The notes: generated by a model not told the origin, from the sequence alone. Positions 18,870 to 29,013 are shown, numbered from the stretch's first letter. The stretch: 64,000 bases of DNA from Anaerovirgula multivorans (GCF_900188145.1 NZ_FZOJ01000020.1:1-64000), one strand, 5' to 3'. Made by a program: numbers and translations.

Positions 18870-19985
18870 ATGACAAAAAAGTTTTTAATCATGATGATCA
18901 TCCTAACAACTTTTCAAATAGGACTAGGGGGCTGTAGGGAAACTGGAGAAAGAAACGAAGAAAGAAGAGTTGCAGTGGAAGTAGCTCCTGTTAAGAGAAG
19001 TAGTATAGTGGAGGAAATTACGATAGCGGCAAAGCTACAGCCACTAAACAATATAATGATTATACCAAAAGCTCCCGGATTGGAAGTAACAAAGTTAGCT
19101 GTAAATGTTGGAGACACAGTAAAAGAGGGAGATTTTTTATTTGAATTAGATAAAACCTTGATAAGAAGACAAGTGGAAGCCACACGAAAATCTTATGAAC
19201 AGGCTCAAAATAACTATCGCATTCAAAAACAGCAAATGGAGAAAATGGCAGAATTCACACCTAGTATTCCTACCAGTATGATAACAAATGGAAGAAACCC
19301 TCAAATTCCACAAGGAGATATGTCACAAGATTCATTACTCACAGCAGAAGTGCAGCTAGAACAGACTAGATTGGCATATGTTAATGCTTTAGAGCAATTA
19401 GATGAAATGGAATATTATGCACCAGTGAATGGGATCGTTACTCAAAATAACCTTTTAGAAAATCAAATGGCCATGAATACACAACCAGCTTTAATCATTA
19501 GCAATGTGGATCAGTTAAAAATGGATCTATACGTTACAAAAGCCTTATATAATACACTACATTTAGGAAAAGAGATGGTATTCTTCACTGAAAATGAAGA
19601 GCATAAAGGAAAAGTGACAATAGTAAATGATGTAGCAGATCTTAGAACAAACCTCCATTATGTACAAATTCTTGTGGATAACAGAGAAAAGAAATTGTTG
19701 GCAGGTTCTTTATGTAAACTAAAAATGGAAAGAGAAAAAAATCAAGACACATTAATTATTCCTAAAAAAGCTATTTTTTTTGAGGGTGATATACCTACAG
19801 TGTACATAGAAGATCAGGAAAGAGCTATAAAAAGGCAAGTAGAATTAGGAATCGATGGTGGAGAAATGATCGAGGCGATCAAGGGAGTACAAGAGGGAGA
19901 AATGGTTATCACTAAAGGACAGCATTATATTGATGAAAATACTTCGTTAATCGTAACAAGAGGTGACGATGATGAAGATACCTAG
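18870..19985 (+). CDS. RND efflux adaptor (HlyD-like lipoprotein)
   Basis: Periplasmic-adaptor family subunit (371 residues) that would sit outside the membrane beside the RND pump encoded next. A lipoprotein signal ends in GLGGC (Cys22). The N-terminal half of a biotinyl-lipoyl domain is at about residues 55-90 (PKAPGLEVTKLAVNVGDTVK), a coiled coil at 95-175 and the returning half at EYYAPVNGIVTQNNLLENQ. A beta-barrel and membrane-proximal domain follow. The gene overlaps the pump gene, implying coupling. Gram-positive cells have no outer membrane, so the partner likely exports across the cytoplasmic membrane only. Confidence 0.9.
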   Translation: MTKKFLIMMIILTTFQIGLGGCRETGERNEERRVAVEVAPVKRSSIVEEITIAAKLQPLNNIMIIPKAPGLEVTKLAVNVGDTVKEGDFLFELDKTLIRRQVEATRKSYEQAQNNYRIQKQQMEKMAEFTPSIPTSMITNGRNPQIPQGDMSQDSLLTAEVQLEQTRLAYVNALEQLDEMEYYAPVNGIVTQNNLLENQMAMNTQPALIISNVDQLKMDLYVTKALYNTLHLGKEMVFFTENEEHKGKVTIVNDVADLRTNLHYVQILVDNREKKLLAGSLCKLKMEREKNQDTLIIPKKAIFFEGDIPTVYIEDQERAIKRQVELGIDGGEMIEAIKGVQEGEMVITKGQHYIDENTSLIVTRGDDDEDT

Positions 19986-22900
19986 CTGGGCTGTTAAAAA
20001 GCCTATTTCAGTTCTAATGATTGTTGCCATCATTCTACTATTAGGTGGGGTCTCTTTATCGAGGCTTCCTATGGATTTATTGCCTAAAATGAATATTCCT
20101 GTGGCTGTAGTGAATACACAGTATTTAGGGGCAGGTCCTTATGAAGTAGAAAATCTTATTACCAGACCTATCGAAGAGGCCGTGGCAACGGTACATAATG
20201 TAAAGCATATTAACTCTACCTCGATGGAGGGAAGCTCGATTATAGTAATAGAATTCAATCAAGGAACAGACATGGAATTTGCTACTTTGGAAATAAGAGA
20301 AAAAATTGATCTAATAAAAAGATATCTACCTGAAGATATCCTACAGCCCATTGTACTAAAAATAGATCCGAATGCTCTCCCTATTATGACTTTAGGTGTG
20401 ACAGGAGATGATTTAGAAAAGCTTCAGGAAATTGTAGAATATAGAATTAAGCCAAGGCTAGAACGATTGGAAGGAATTGCCTCTGTAGAAATTTCTGGGG
20501 GAAGAGAAAAGTCAGTAGCGATTACTATTAACCCTACTCAGCTTGAAATGCAAGGTATCAGTCAGGAGCAGTTGATGGCACTATTAAGGGCAGAAAACAT
20601 CAACCTTCCTGGTGGAGAGATATTAGATGATAGAAAATATCTAACCGTAAGAACAGTAGGAGAATTTCAAAGTCTAGAGGAAGTAAAAAAATTACCTATA
20701 ACTTTGCCAATGGGACAAACAGCCAAATTAGAAGACTTAGTAGAAATAAACTTCCAAGAAAATGATTCACTGCAAATTGCAAAGATAAACGGTGTTCCTA
20801 GTATACGAATTACGATGCAAAAACAGCCTACTTTTAATACTGTACAGGTAGCTAACGGAGTATATACAGAAATGACAAAAATACAAGAGGAATTAAACAA
20901 TATTCAATTGGAAATTGTTACAGATCAATCATTATTTATTAGAAGATCTATTAGCAATGTAGGGAAAACTGCAGGACTTGGAGGAATATTGGCGATTTTA
21001 ATACTGTATCTATTTATGAGAAGTATAAGAAACACATTAGTGATTGCCTTATCCATACCTATCTCAATTATAGCTACTTTTACACTTATGTATTTTACAG
21101 GGTTGACATTAAATCTATTGTCTTTAGGTGGTTTTGCTTTAGGCATTGGTATGCTGGTAGATAACGGAATTGTAGTGTTGGAAAACATATACCGCTTCCG
21201 AGAAAAAGGCTATTCTCCAGTTAATGCAGCTATTCATGGTGCAGAAGAAGTTGCAGCAGCAGTCGCAGCCTCTACCTTAACAACGGTAGCAGTTTTTCTG
21301 CCAGTTGTATTTGTAGAAGGAATGACAGGAGAAATATTTAAAGAGTTAGCCTTAACAGTAACATTTTCTCTATTAGCATCTTTGGGGATCTCCTTAACAT
21401 TAATACCTATGTTATCCTCAAAAGTAATAGAAATTAAAGAAAAAAGGGCTCATCAACTCCTGAATAGAGTAGAAGAAAATTTTAAAAAGGCAAATCGTTT
21501 TTATAGAAGTATCCTTGAATGGAGCTTAGGACATAGAGGGGTCGTTATGACCGTAGCAACCATTATCTTTCTAGTTTCCACTATCTCTTTATTATGGATA
21601 GGTGCAGAATACTTTCCTGAGTTTGATGAGGGAACCTTTACAATTAGTATATCTCTACCTCATGGTAGCAGGTTGGAAGATACGGAAACAATAGTGAACC
21701 AAATAGAAGAAATTCTTAGAAAAAACGAAGATATTGATGGGATTTTTACGAATATCGGTGGTGGTGATGATTACTATGGTGGCTTTGGAAGAAGAAGCAA
21801 TCGTGGGTCCATTGATGTTAGATTGAAGCCCTATAGAGCAAGGGGAAAAGAAACAGCACAAGTGATTGATGAAATCCGTTGGGAGTTACAAGCTATAGCT
21901 GGTGCAGATATAAATGTAGCTAATCTTTCCTTTATTGGAGTAGGATTTGGGGGGGAAACAGTTGAAGTAGAAATAAGAGGTGACAATATTGATGTTTTGC
22001 AAGAAATATCAGAAGACTTCATGAAAATTATCGACTCTGTAGAAGGAACTAGAGAAGTTGCATCGAATTTTACTGATGGTAGGCCACAACTAGAATTATA
22101 TTTAGATAGAGATATTACTTCTTCTTATGGGTTACAGACGATGCAGATTGCATCAACTATTAGGAACTTAATTCAAGGAGTATCAGCTACAAGACTACGA
22201 ATAGACGGCAAAGAGCATGATGTAGTAATTGGTGGTGAAAATTATCTAAGGGAAAGCATAGGAAACTTTATACAGATACCGATTCCTACTTTGGCAGGGG
22301 GAAATGTACCACTTGAGCAATTGGTGGAATATCGAATATCTCAAGGACCTAATGTCATAAGACGTTCTAATCAGGTGCGTTCTATTACGGTAAAAGCTAC
22401 AACTTTCCAGAGGGATATGAATAGCGTAATTAAAGATATTGAAGGAAAATTAATGAGTTATTCCTTACCAGCTGGTTACAGTTATCAATATAGGGGACAG
22501 AAGGAACAATTGCAGGAGGCCTACTCTAGTCTAGTGTTAGCTGTGATTTTAGCGATTTTACTGGTATATATGATATTAGCTACACAATTCCAATCATTAC
22601 TACATCCCTTTATCATTATGCTATCGGTACCATTGGCTTTTTCCGGTGGAGCATTGGGACTACTTGTTAGTGGGATACCATTAAGTATACCAGCGGTGAT
22701 TGGGGCCATCGTTTTAGCAGGTATTGTAGTAAACAATGGAATAGTTCTGATTGACTATATCAATATTTTGAGGGAAAATAAAATAGAGACAAAAGAAGCT
22801 ATTATTACAGCAGGTACTACAAGGCTAAGACCCATAATGATGACAACCTTAACTACCGTTTTAGGCTTGATTCCACTGGCTATGGGTATAAGCGAAGGTT

Positions 22901-23043
22901 CCGAGGTTCAAGTACCTTTAGCTACTGTAGTTATTGGAGGATTAGTTCTATCGACTCCATTAACATTGATTGTATTACCAATTGTTTATTCTATATTTAA
23001 TGACTTTGCTGTATATATAAGCAATAGAAGAAAGAAGAAATAA
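19969..23043 (+). CDS. RND-type efflux permease (AcrB/HAE1-like)
   Basis: A roughly 1024-residue resistance-nodulation-division permease, proton-driven, with about twelve helices in two repeats each carrying a large extracytoplasmic loop. The first helix is followed by SRLPMDLLPKMNIPVAVV. The relay acidic residue lies in GIGMLVDNGIVVLENIYR, and the matching second-half helix reads GIVVNNGIVLIDYINILR. LIPMLSSK and LRPIMMTTLTTVLGLIPLA are typical. Substrate unknown. Overlaps the adaptor gene by 17 bases; an upstream GTG (19963) lies within the AGAGGTGA ribosome-binding sequence, so an ATG at 19969 or 19972 is preferred. Confidence 0.93.
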   Translation: MMKIPSWAVKKPISVLMIVAIILLLGGVSLSRLPMDLLPKMNIPVAVVNTQYLGAGPYEVENLITRPIEEAVATVHNVKHINSTSMEGSSIIVIEFNQGTDMEFATLEIREKIDLIKRYLPEDILQPIVLKIDPNALPIMTLGVTGDDLEKLQEIVEYRIKPRLERLEGIASVEISGGREKSVAITINPTQLEMQGISQEQLMALLRAENINLPGGEILDDRKYLTVRTVGEFQSLEEVKKLPITLPMGQTAKLEDLVEINFQENDSLQIAKINGVPSIRITMQKQPTFNTVQVANGVYTEMTKIQEELNNIQLEIVTDQSLFIRRSISNVGKTAGLGGILAILILYLFMRSIRNTLVIALSIPISIIATFTLMYFTGLTLNLLSLGGFALGIGMLVDNGIVVLENIYRFREKGYSPVNAAIHGAEEVAAAVAASTLTTVAVFLPVVFVEGMTGEIFKELALTVTFSLLASLGISLTLIPMLSSKVIEIKEKRAHQLLNRVEENFKKANRFYRSILEWSLGHRGVVMTVATIIFLVSTISLLWIGAEYFPEFDEGTFTISISLPHGSRLEDTETIVNQIEEILRKNEDIDGIFTNIGGGDDYYGGFGRRSNRGSIDVRLKPYRARGKETAQVIDEIRWELQAIAGADINVANLSFIGVGFGGETVEVEIRGDNIDVLQEISEDFMKIIDSVEGTREVASNFTDGRPQLELYLDRDITSSYGLQTMQIASTIRNLIQGVSATRLRIDGKEHDVVIGGENYLRESIGNFIQIPIPTLAGGNVPLEQLVEYRISQGPNVIRRSNQVRSITVKATTFQRDMNSVIKDIEGKLMSYSLPAGYSYQYRGQKEQLQEAYSSLVLAVILAILLVYMILATQFQSLLHPFIIMLSVPLAFSGGALGLLVSGIPLSIPAVIGAIVLAGIVVNNGIVLIDYINILRENKIETKEAIITAGTTRLRPIMMTTLTTVLGLIPLAMGISEGSEVQVPLATVVIGGLVLSTPLTLIVLPIVYSIFNDFAVYISNRRKKK

Positions 23044-23067
23044 ACTAATCATGGGGGACGTGAGAAG

Positions 23068-23349
23068 ATGTTAATAGGAACATGTTCAATGAAGGTTATT
23101 ATGTATGAAGTAAGCTCCTTAAAGGGAAAGAGGCAGATTTTAAAGAGCCTCATTGAAAGAATAAAGTCTAGATTTAATGTATCTATTGCTGAAGTAGGGG
23201 AGCAAGATAAATGGAAGATTGCTGAAATTGGCTTTTGCTGTGTAAGTAATAGTAGCAAGCATGTGGATGAGATGATTAACAATGTCATTCATTTTATTGA
23301 GATGGATGGAAGAGTAGATATTACGGAATGTCAGGTAGAAATACTTTAG
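23068..23349 (+). CDS. DUF503 family protein (YlxP-like)
   Basis: A 93-residue DUF503 protein, a small alpha/beta fold sometimes encoded with ribosome-maturation genes (YlxP). The family pattern is clear: SLKGKRQILKSLIERIKSRF, then NVSIAEVGEQDKWKIAEIGF and a helical C-terminus. A role in ribosome assembly is suggested only by association in other genomes. GGGGGAC precedes the ATG. It follows the pump gene by 24 bases and is followed closely by nth, so the three may be cotranscribed. Confidence 0.88.
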   Translation: MLIGTCSMKVIMYEVSSLKGKRQILKSLIERIKSRFNVSIAEVGEQDKWKIAEIGFCCVSNSSKHVDEMINNVIHFIEMDGRVDITECQVEIL

Positions 23350-23363
23350 AGAAAGGAAAACCT

Positions 23364-24008
23364 ATGAAAAAGATGCTTACGAATAAAGAAATAAAGGAAG
23401 TGCTGGATATTTTATATACAACCTATCCAGATGCAGAATCAGAACTTAATTATAAGAATGCTTTCGAACTTTTAATTGCTGTAATATTGTCTGCTCAATG
23501 TACCGATAAGCGAGTAAATGAGGTCACAGAAAAAATGTTTAAAAAGTTTAAAACACCAGAAGACTATTTAGAGCTTACCGAGGAGGAATTAGGAAACTGG
23601 ATAAAAAGCTGTGGTTTTTACAGAAATAAAAGTAAGAACATTCTAGAAACCTGTAGAATATTATCTGAAAAATACAAGGGAGAAGTTCCCCAAACCCGAG
23701 AAGAATTGATGGAACTTGCAGGAGTTGGTAGAAAAACCGCTAATGTAGTTATTAGTAATATTTTTGGGCAAGACGCTATTGCAGTAGATACCCATGTCTT
23801 CAGGGTTTCCAATAGAATTGGGTTAGCACACGCTGAAGATGTTAATAAAACAGAAGAACAACTAATGAGAAACATACCAAAAAATAAATGGTCTGAAGCA
23901 CATCATTGGCTGATTTTCCATGGCAGAAGGATTTGCAAAGCAAGAAGACCTCTCTGTGAAAAGTGTCCATTAACAAAACTATGCCTGTATTATAGAAGCT
24001 TAACTTAA
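23364..24008 (+). CDS. nth: Endonuclease III
   Basis: Bifunctional DNA glycosylase/AP lyase that removes oxidised pyrimidines. The helix-hairpin-helix ELAGVGRKTANVVISNIF contains the catalytic Lys in GVGRKTA, and the catalytic Asp is in AVDTHVFRVSNR. A C-terminal [4Fe-4S] cluster is bound by C-x6-C-x2-C-x5-C (CKARRPLCEKCPLTKLC). Of two possible starts I chose the ATG at 23364 after AGAAAGGAAAA, giving 214 residues, the normal length; a longer reading overlaps the upstream gene. Confidence 0.96.
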   Translation: MKKMLTNKEIKEVLDILYTTYPDAESELNYKNAFELLIAVILSAQCTDKRVNEVTEKMFKKFKTPEDYLELTEEELGNWIKSCGFYRNKSKNILETCRILSEKYKGEVPQTREELMELAGVGRKTANVVISNIFGQDAIAVDTHVFRVSNRIGLAHAEDVNKTEEQLMRNIPKNKWSEAHHWLIFHGRRICKARRPLCEKCPLTKLCLYYRSLT

Positions 24009-24024
24009 TATTACTATTTCTTTC

Positions 24025-24066
24025 AAGATGTCTATTGCAAATTTAGACATCTTTCTTTGTCTTTTT
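24025..24066 (+). terminator. Terminator after nth
   Basis: A 10-bp perfect stem AAGATGTCTA/TAGACATCTT, followed by a T-rich tail. Confidence 0.85.
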
Positions 24067-24139
24067 AAAAGGAGAAATTCATCTTAACGGAGAATTATCT
24101 ATTATAAGAAAGAAGGATTAGGAGAAAGGATGTAGTAGA

Positions 24140-26095
24140 ATGATATTTGTTCTTGACATTGGCACAAGGAGTATTGTAGGTTTATTAGGTACTTTAGAGG
24201 ATGAAAAATTTGTGATTCAGCAAGCAGTTGTAGAATTTCATAGAAAAAGAGTGATGTATGATGGGCAAATTCATGATGTTGAAGGAGTTATGGAGATCGT
24301 TAAAAGAGTAAAGGAAAAAATGGAGGAAATCACGGGGTTTCCACTAAAGGAGGTTTCTATAGCAGCTGCTGGAAGAGCATTAAAAACCTTTCAGACCACC
24401 ATTGAAAAGGATCTAGATGAGTACAAAGAAATTGACAAGCATCTAATTGACAGCGTGGAAATAGAAGGAATTCAACAAGCGCAGAGGGAGTTAGAAAAAG
24501 ATTATCATGAAACAACCAATTATTTTTGTGTAGGTCATACGGTGATCAATTATTATTTAAATGATGGGCTAATTACAAATCCTATAGGGCATCGAGGAAA
24601 AAAGCTTAGGATAGATATACTGGCTACCTTTTTACCTAAAATTGTAGTAGATAGTTTATATACTGTCATGGGCAAGGTAGGGTTAGAGGTAGCATATCTA
24701 ACGTTGGAGCCTATCGCCGCAATAGAAGTGGCTGTTCCAGAAAATATGCGTTTATTGAACATTGTTCTAGTAGATATTGGGGCTGGAACCTCTGACATTG
24801 CCATTACAAAGGAAGGAACCGTGACAGCTTTTGGCATGACATCTACAGCTGGCGATGAGATTACAGAAGAATTAGCTAGGACTTATTTATTAGATTTTGA
24901 TACCGCGGAAAAAATAAAGTGTAATCTTTCCAAAGCAGAACAGCAAAGCTTTACTGATATTGTAGGTATACCTCATCAAATAGAATCTAAGGAGATTTTA
25001 GATCAAATTCAACCAGCAATTGAGTTAGTGGCCAAAGAAATTGCTGATAATATATTGATGCAAAATGGCAAATCTCCCAGTGTAGTTTTTTTAATTGGTG
25101 GAGGCAGCCAAACATCACGATTAAATACCTTGTTAGCCGAGTATTTACAGTTACCAAAGGAAAGAGTTGTTGTCAGGGGGATGGAAATAATCCAAAATCT
25201 TCAATGGGATGCATCTATCATTGAAGGACCTGAGGGGATCACTCCTATTGGTATTTTAGTGAAGGCTTTGAAGAATAAATCGGGTGATTATATTGAGGTG
25301 AAAGTAAATAATAATAATATTAGAATGCTAAAGACAAAGGTTTTAAGAGTAAGTGATGCTTTAGTATTGATAGGTTTTAATCCTAGAGATTTAATACCTC
25401 AAAAAGGAGAGAGCTTGAAGGTTTATCTTAATAATGAAGAAAAAATCATTTATGGGGAATATGGAGAACCAGCAAAAATAGTGGTAAATAGTAGAATTGC
25501 ACATTTAGACACATCAATTGAACACGATGATACGATTACTATACATCCTGCCACTGCAGGGAAAAATGCTGTAGCTAAGTTAAGAGAAGTAATTAATTTA
25601 AAGGAAGATTTCTTTGTGAACGATAGTAGAATTAATCCATTTAACTATGTTAAGGTGAACGGAAAGCAAGCTTCTCCCCATTATCTTTTACAGCAGGGAG
25701 ATAGAATAGAATACATCCTTTTAAACACAGTACAGGATTTGTGTCAGCTTATGAACACTTCATTTGGAGAACATGATATCTATGTGGATGGTAAAAAAGC
25801 TGAGTTGTACCAAAATCTAGAAGGTGTAAAACAAATTATAATCGATAAAAAAGAAAAACAGAAGGTCGAAGCACAGCAGCTTAAAGAAGAGCGTATTATA
25901 GAAGTAGTTTGTAATGGAGAATCTTTAAAAATTGCTGCTAATAAAGAAAATTTGATATTTGTTGATATATTCAATTATATCGATTTTGACAGAACTAAGG
26001 TAAAAGGCAGATTAATTCTCAAGCACAATGGAAATCCAGCCAATTATACAGAACCTCTTCAGGATGGGGATGAACTAATGATTTATTGGGAATGA
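24140..26095 (+). CDS. FtsA-like actin-fold protein with extra C-terminal region
   Basis: A 651-residue protein. The first ~370 residues are an FtsA/PilM-like actin-family ATPase: phosphate 1 motif FVLDIGTRSIVGLLG, an SHS2-like 1C region (LKEVSIAAAGRALKTF), phosphate 2 motif VLVDIGAGTSDIAI, and the adenosine motif FLIGGGSQTSRL. The remaining ~280 residues are not part of ordinary FtsA and look beta-rich. No C-terminal amphipathic membrane helix of FtsA is obvious. Clostridia usually have a separate ftsA, so this is probably a paralogue with another envelope role. No ftsZ or pilus genes are adjacent. Confidence 0.82.
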   Translation: MIFVLDIGTRSIVGLLGTLEDEKFVIQQAVVEFHRKRVMYDGQIHDVEGVMEIVKRVKEKMEEITGFPLKEVSIAAAGRALKTFQTTIEKDLDEYKEIDKHLIDSVEIEGIQQAQRELEKDYHETTNYFCVGHTVINYYLNDGLITNPIGHRGKKLRIDILATFLPKIVVDSLYTVMGKVGLEVAYLTLEPIAAIEVAVPENMRLLNIVLVDIGAGTSDIAITKEGTVTAFGMTSTAGDEITEELARTYLLDFDTAEKIKCNLSKAEQQSFTDIVGIPHQIESKEILDQIQPAIELVAKEIADNILMQNGKSPSVVFLIGGGSQTSRLNTLLAEYLQLPKERVVVRGMEIIQNLQWDASIIEGPEGITPIGILVKALKNKSGDYIEVKVNNNNIRMLKTKVLRVSDALVLIGFNPRDLIPQKGESLKVYLNNEEKIIYGEYGEPAKIVVNSRIAHLDTSIEHDDTITIHPATAGKNAVAKLREVINLKEDFFVNDSRINPFNYVKVNGKQASPHYLLQQGDRIEYILLNTVQDLCQLMNTSFGEHDIYVDGKKAELYQNLEGVKQIIIDKKEKQKVEAQQLKEERIIEVVCNGESLKIAANKENLIFVDIFNYIDFDRTKVKGRLILKHNGNPANYTEPLQDGDELMIYWE

Positions 26096-26229
26096 CCTTG
26101 ATGAATATTTTTTTCTAGATAGTAATACGATTAAAATATATTACTTATTCTTAAAGAATTTATGAATTTTTTAAAACTATATTGTTTCTACTTTATCAGT
26201 AAAGTATAATTGCATCAAGGAGTGATGTT

Positions 26230-27675
26230 ATGGAGTCGACTGTCGAAAAGTCAACTAAGAAAAAAGTCATATTAGGGGTTATAGCAGGGATATTTATTAC
26301 TACTATTATAACAATGTCAACCTTAGCTTTTTTATTAATTAATAAAGATACAATCTATAATGAAGTATATATTGAAACAATCAATGTAAGCAATTTAACA
26401 AAACAGCAGGCAACACAAAGAGTAGAAAACATATTTGGAAGAGAATTAGAAGGATTAAAATTAAACCTTGTTTATGAAAATTATAGTCGGCAGTTGCCCT
26501 ATAAGGATGTGGGATATACTTATTTATATGATGATGCTGTGGAAGAAGCCTATAGATTAGGAAGAGAAGGTAACATTTTTAATAGAATAAGCAATATCTA
26601 TGCATTAAAGAAAAATCCGGTATATATTAGTTTACAACCCCATTATGAAGAAGAATTTTTGGAATCATTTATCGAAGATATAGAGGAGCATATTAACAAA
26701 GATGCAAAAGATGCTACTATTCGACGACAAAATGGTGCTTTTCAAATAACGAAGGAGCAATTAGGTATAGAGATTGACAAAGATCTATTAGTAGAAAGAA
26801 TTATTGAAAGAATAGAGACCTTTAGTCAAAAAGATATCTCTATCCCAATCTCGCATATTACTCCTAGTTTGACAGAAGAGACGTTGAAAAATATTCAAGA
26901 AGTAGTTGGAGAATTTAGTACAGTCTTTAATTTGCAGATGGAGGGAAGAAGTCAAAATATATCTATTGCAGCCAGAAGTATAAATGGTACTTTACTTATG
27001 CCAGGAGAAGGATTTTCCTTTAATGAAAAAGCTGCTGGAAGGGGATATCAAGAAGCGCCAGTAATCATAGATGGAAAATTGGTACCTGGAATAGGGGGAG
27101 GGATTTGCCAAGTATCTACTACTCTATATAATGCAGTTGTACGAGGAAATTTAGAAGTGACTAGCAGAAGAAATCATTCTTTATCAGTACCCTACGTACC
27201 ATTAGGCCATGATGCAGCTGTCGCCAATAATCACATTGATTTTCAATTTAAGAATAATTTTCAAAATCCTATTTATATAGACAGTTTTGTTGTAGGAGAT
27301 AAAGTGTTTGTTAAGCTTTATGGGAAGAAAGAGGATAATTTTACGATTACTTTATTATCTGATGTGATAGAAGTAATTGAGCCGAAGATAGAAACTAAGA
27401 AAGATCCTGATATGTTCATTGGAGAAAAAAAGGTGGAAGTGGAACCTAAAAAGGGATATCGTGTAAATACTTATAAAATATACTCTCAAAATGGCAAAGA
27501 AATAAAGCGAGAACACATATCGAGAGATAATTATGCAGTTGTTAACGGTGTTATTATTGAAGGAACAAAACCAAACTCTGTGGTTGAAGGAGAAGTAACA
27601 TCTAAAGCAGACCAACTTCTCATAGAGGAGAGTCATTCCCAACAGGAAGAAATTATTGAATCACAGGAAATTTAG
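26230..27675 (+). CDS. VanW family cell-wall protein
   Basis: A 481-residue membrane-anchored extracellular protein. One signal-anchor helix spans residues 13-37, a peptidoglycan-binding_4 type region follows (about 60-220), and then the VanW domain. Its signature is LLMPGEGFSFNEKAAGRGY and GIGGGICQVSTTLYNAVV, with NHSLSVPYVPLGHDAAV downstream. The C-terminus has a G5-like segment. VanW occurs in vancomycin-resistance clusters, but these chromosomal homologues are common and no van genes are present. The molecular role is unknown. Confidence 0.9.
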   Translation: MESTVEKSTKKKVILGVIAGIFITTIITMSTLAFLLINKDTIYNEVYIETINVSNLTKQQATQRVENIFGRELEGLKLNLVYENYSRQLPYKDVGYTYLYDDAVEEAYRLGREGNIFNRISNIYALKKNPVYISLQPHYEEEFLESFIEDIEEHINKDAKDATIRRQNGAFQITKEQLGIEIDKDLLVERIIERIETFSQKDISIPISHITPSLTEETLKNIQEVVGEFSTVFNLQMEGRSQNISIAARSINGTLLMPGEGFSFNEKAAGRGYQEAPVIIDGKLVPGIGGGICQVSTTLYNAVVRGNLEVTSRRNHSLSVPYVPLGHDAAVANNHIDFQFKNNFQNPIYIDSFVVGDKVFVKLYGKKEDNFTITLLSDVIEVIEPKIETKKDPDMFIGEKKVEVEPKKGYRVNTYKIYSQNGKEIKREHISRDNYAVVNGVIIEGTKPNSVVEGEVTSKADQLLIEESHSQQEEIIESQEI

Positions 27676-27685
27676 CCTATTTTTC

Positions 27686-27718
27686 AACCTTCTCTGATTG
27701 ATGGAGAAGGTTTTCTTC
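27686..27718 (+). terminator. Terminator after vanW-like gene
   Basis: AACCTTCTC/GAGAAGGTT stem with a 9-nt loop and TTTTC tail. Confidence 0.8.
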
Positions 27719-27785
27719 CATTTTTAATAAAAACGGTATATTATATTAATTAGGACAATGAATCGACTAATATTGGAGGTAGCAT

Positions 27786-28481
27786 ATGGAACATCTATTT
27801 TATGATAAACGCGTGGATTGCCCATGTTGTAAAAATAGTTTTAAAACTAAAAAGGTGAGAAGAAGAGGATTAAAGGTTTTAGAAAGACATACAGATTTCT
27901 GTGTAGCCTATAAAGATATTAATCCTATCTACTATCACGTTTGGATTTGTCCAAATTGTGGTTTTAGTGCTTCAGAAAGTGAATATAGAGATTTAACAAA
28001 AGACCAAAGGTTGTTTTTTCAAGGAAATATTAGTAGAAAATGGAATCAGAGAGATTATGGTGGTATAAGGACATTTGAAGAAGCGGAAGAAAGCTACAAA
28101 TTAGCATTGATGGTAGCTCAATTATTTAAAAAACCTAAGGGATACATTGGAGGAATATGCTTAAAGTTAGGATGGCTCTATCGAGAACAAAAGAATGATA
28201 AGGAATTTGAATTTTTAAAGCATGCGCTTCATTCCTTTGAAGCGGCTTATCAAAAGGAGCCATTGCCTATTGCAGGACTTGATGAGATATCTTTAGCCTA
28301 TTTAGTAGGGGAACTACATAGAAGATTTGATCATATACAAGATGCTATAAAATGGTACGCTAAGGCCTTAGACCATCCAGATATAAAAAAGAAGAGACAG
28401 ATACAATTATTAGCTAGAGAACAGTGGCGTTTAGCTAGGGAACAATACCGATTAGAAAAGGAGGACAGTGTTCATGCTTGA
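27786..28481 (+). CDS. DUF2225 zinc-ribbon protein
   Basis: A 231-residue DUF2225 family protein. The N-terminal zinc ribbon has CPCCKNSFKTKKV and, about 45 residues on, CPNCGFSASESEY. The rest is helical with TPR-like composition (EEAEESYKLALMVAQLF). Family members are widespread in clostridia and have no proven function. GGAGGTAG precedes the ATG. The 3' end overlaps ogt by eight bases, so the two are translationally linked. Confidence 0.87.
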   Translation: MEHLFYDKRVDCPCCKNSFKTKKVRRRGLKVLERHTDFCVAYKDINPIYYHVWICPNCGFSASESEYRDLTKDQRLFFQGNISRKWNQRDYGGIRTFEEAEESYKLALMVAQLFKKPKGYIGGICLKLGWLYREQKNDKEFEFLKHALHSFEAAYQKEPLPIAGLDEISLAYLVGELHRRFDHIQDAIKWYAKALDHPDIKKKRQIQLLAREQWRLAREQYRLEKEDSVHA

Positions 28482-28998
28482 TATTTACTATTGTAGCATA
28501 AACATAGGAGGTTATGATCTGCATTTAGCCTCCAGTGAAAAGGGACTAGTAGCAATAGGAATAGAAGAGATTGAAGAACAGTTTATTAAGGACTTAAAAA
28601 AAGATTTTTCAGAGAGATCAATTATACTTAATGAGGCTGCAAATCTTCCCTATATTCAACAACTGACAGAATTTTTCCAAGGAAATAGAAAAACCTTCAC
28701 AGCGCCATTGCATCTAATAGGAACAAAATTTCAAAAGCAAGTTTGGCAAGCGTTATTAAAAATTCCTTTTGGAAAAGTAGTATCCTATAAAGATATAGCA
28801 GTTGAAATAGGGAATCCTAAGGCTATGAGGGCAGTTGGTATGGCTAATAATAAAAATCGTATTCCAATCATTATTCCTTGCCATAGGGTAATTGGTTCAA
28901 ATAAAAAGCTTGTTGGCTATGGTGGAGGACTGCACATTAAAGAACGATTATTAAAACTTGAAGGTATTGAGATCGTAAAGGAAAAAGTGGTAAATTGA
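28474..28998 (+). CDS. ogt: Methylated-DNA-protein-cysteine methyltransferase
   Basis: Single-turnover repair of O6-methylguanine: the alkyl group is moved to the active cysteine in IPCHRVIGSNKKLVGYGGGL. GTKFQKQVWQALLKIPFGK and YKDIAVEIGNPKAMRAVGMA form the helix-turn-helix region with the DNA-intercalating Arg. At 174 residues it is normal. The ATG at 28474, nine bases after AAAGGAGG, is preferred over a GTG six bases upstream. It ends in a terminator whose left arm lies in the coding sequence. Confidence 0.95.
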   Translation: MLDIYYCSINIGGYDLHLASSEKGLVAIGIEEIEEQFIKDLKKDFSERSIILNEAANLPYIQQLTEFFQGNRKTFTAPLHLIGTKFQKQVWQALLKIPFGKVVSYKDIAVEIGNPKAMRAVGMANNKNRIPIIIPCHRVIGSNKKLVGYGGGLHIKERLLKLEGIEIVKEKVVN

Positions 28999-29013
28999 TA
29001 ATTACCACTTTTT
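28982..29013 (+). terminator. Terminator after ogt
   Basis: AAGTGGTAA/TTACCACTT stem spanning the ogt stop codon, followed by T. Confidence 0.8.

Noticed and set aside
26230..27675. Vancomycin-resistance gene
   Set aside because: VanW-domain proteins are common in clostridial chromosomes; no vanH, vanA or vanX type genes are present.
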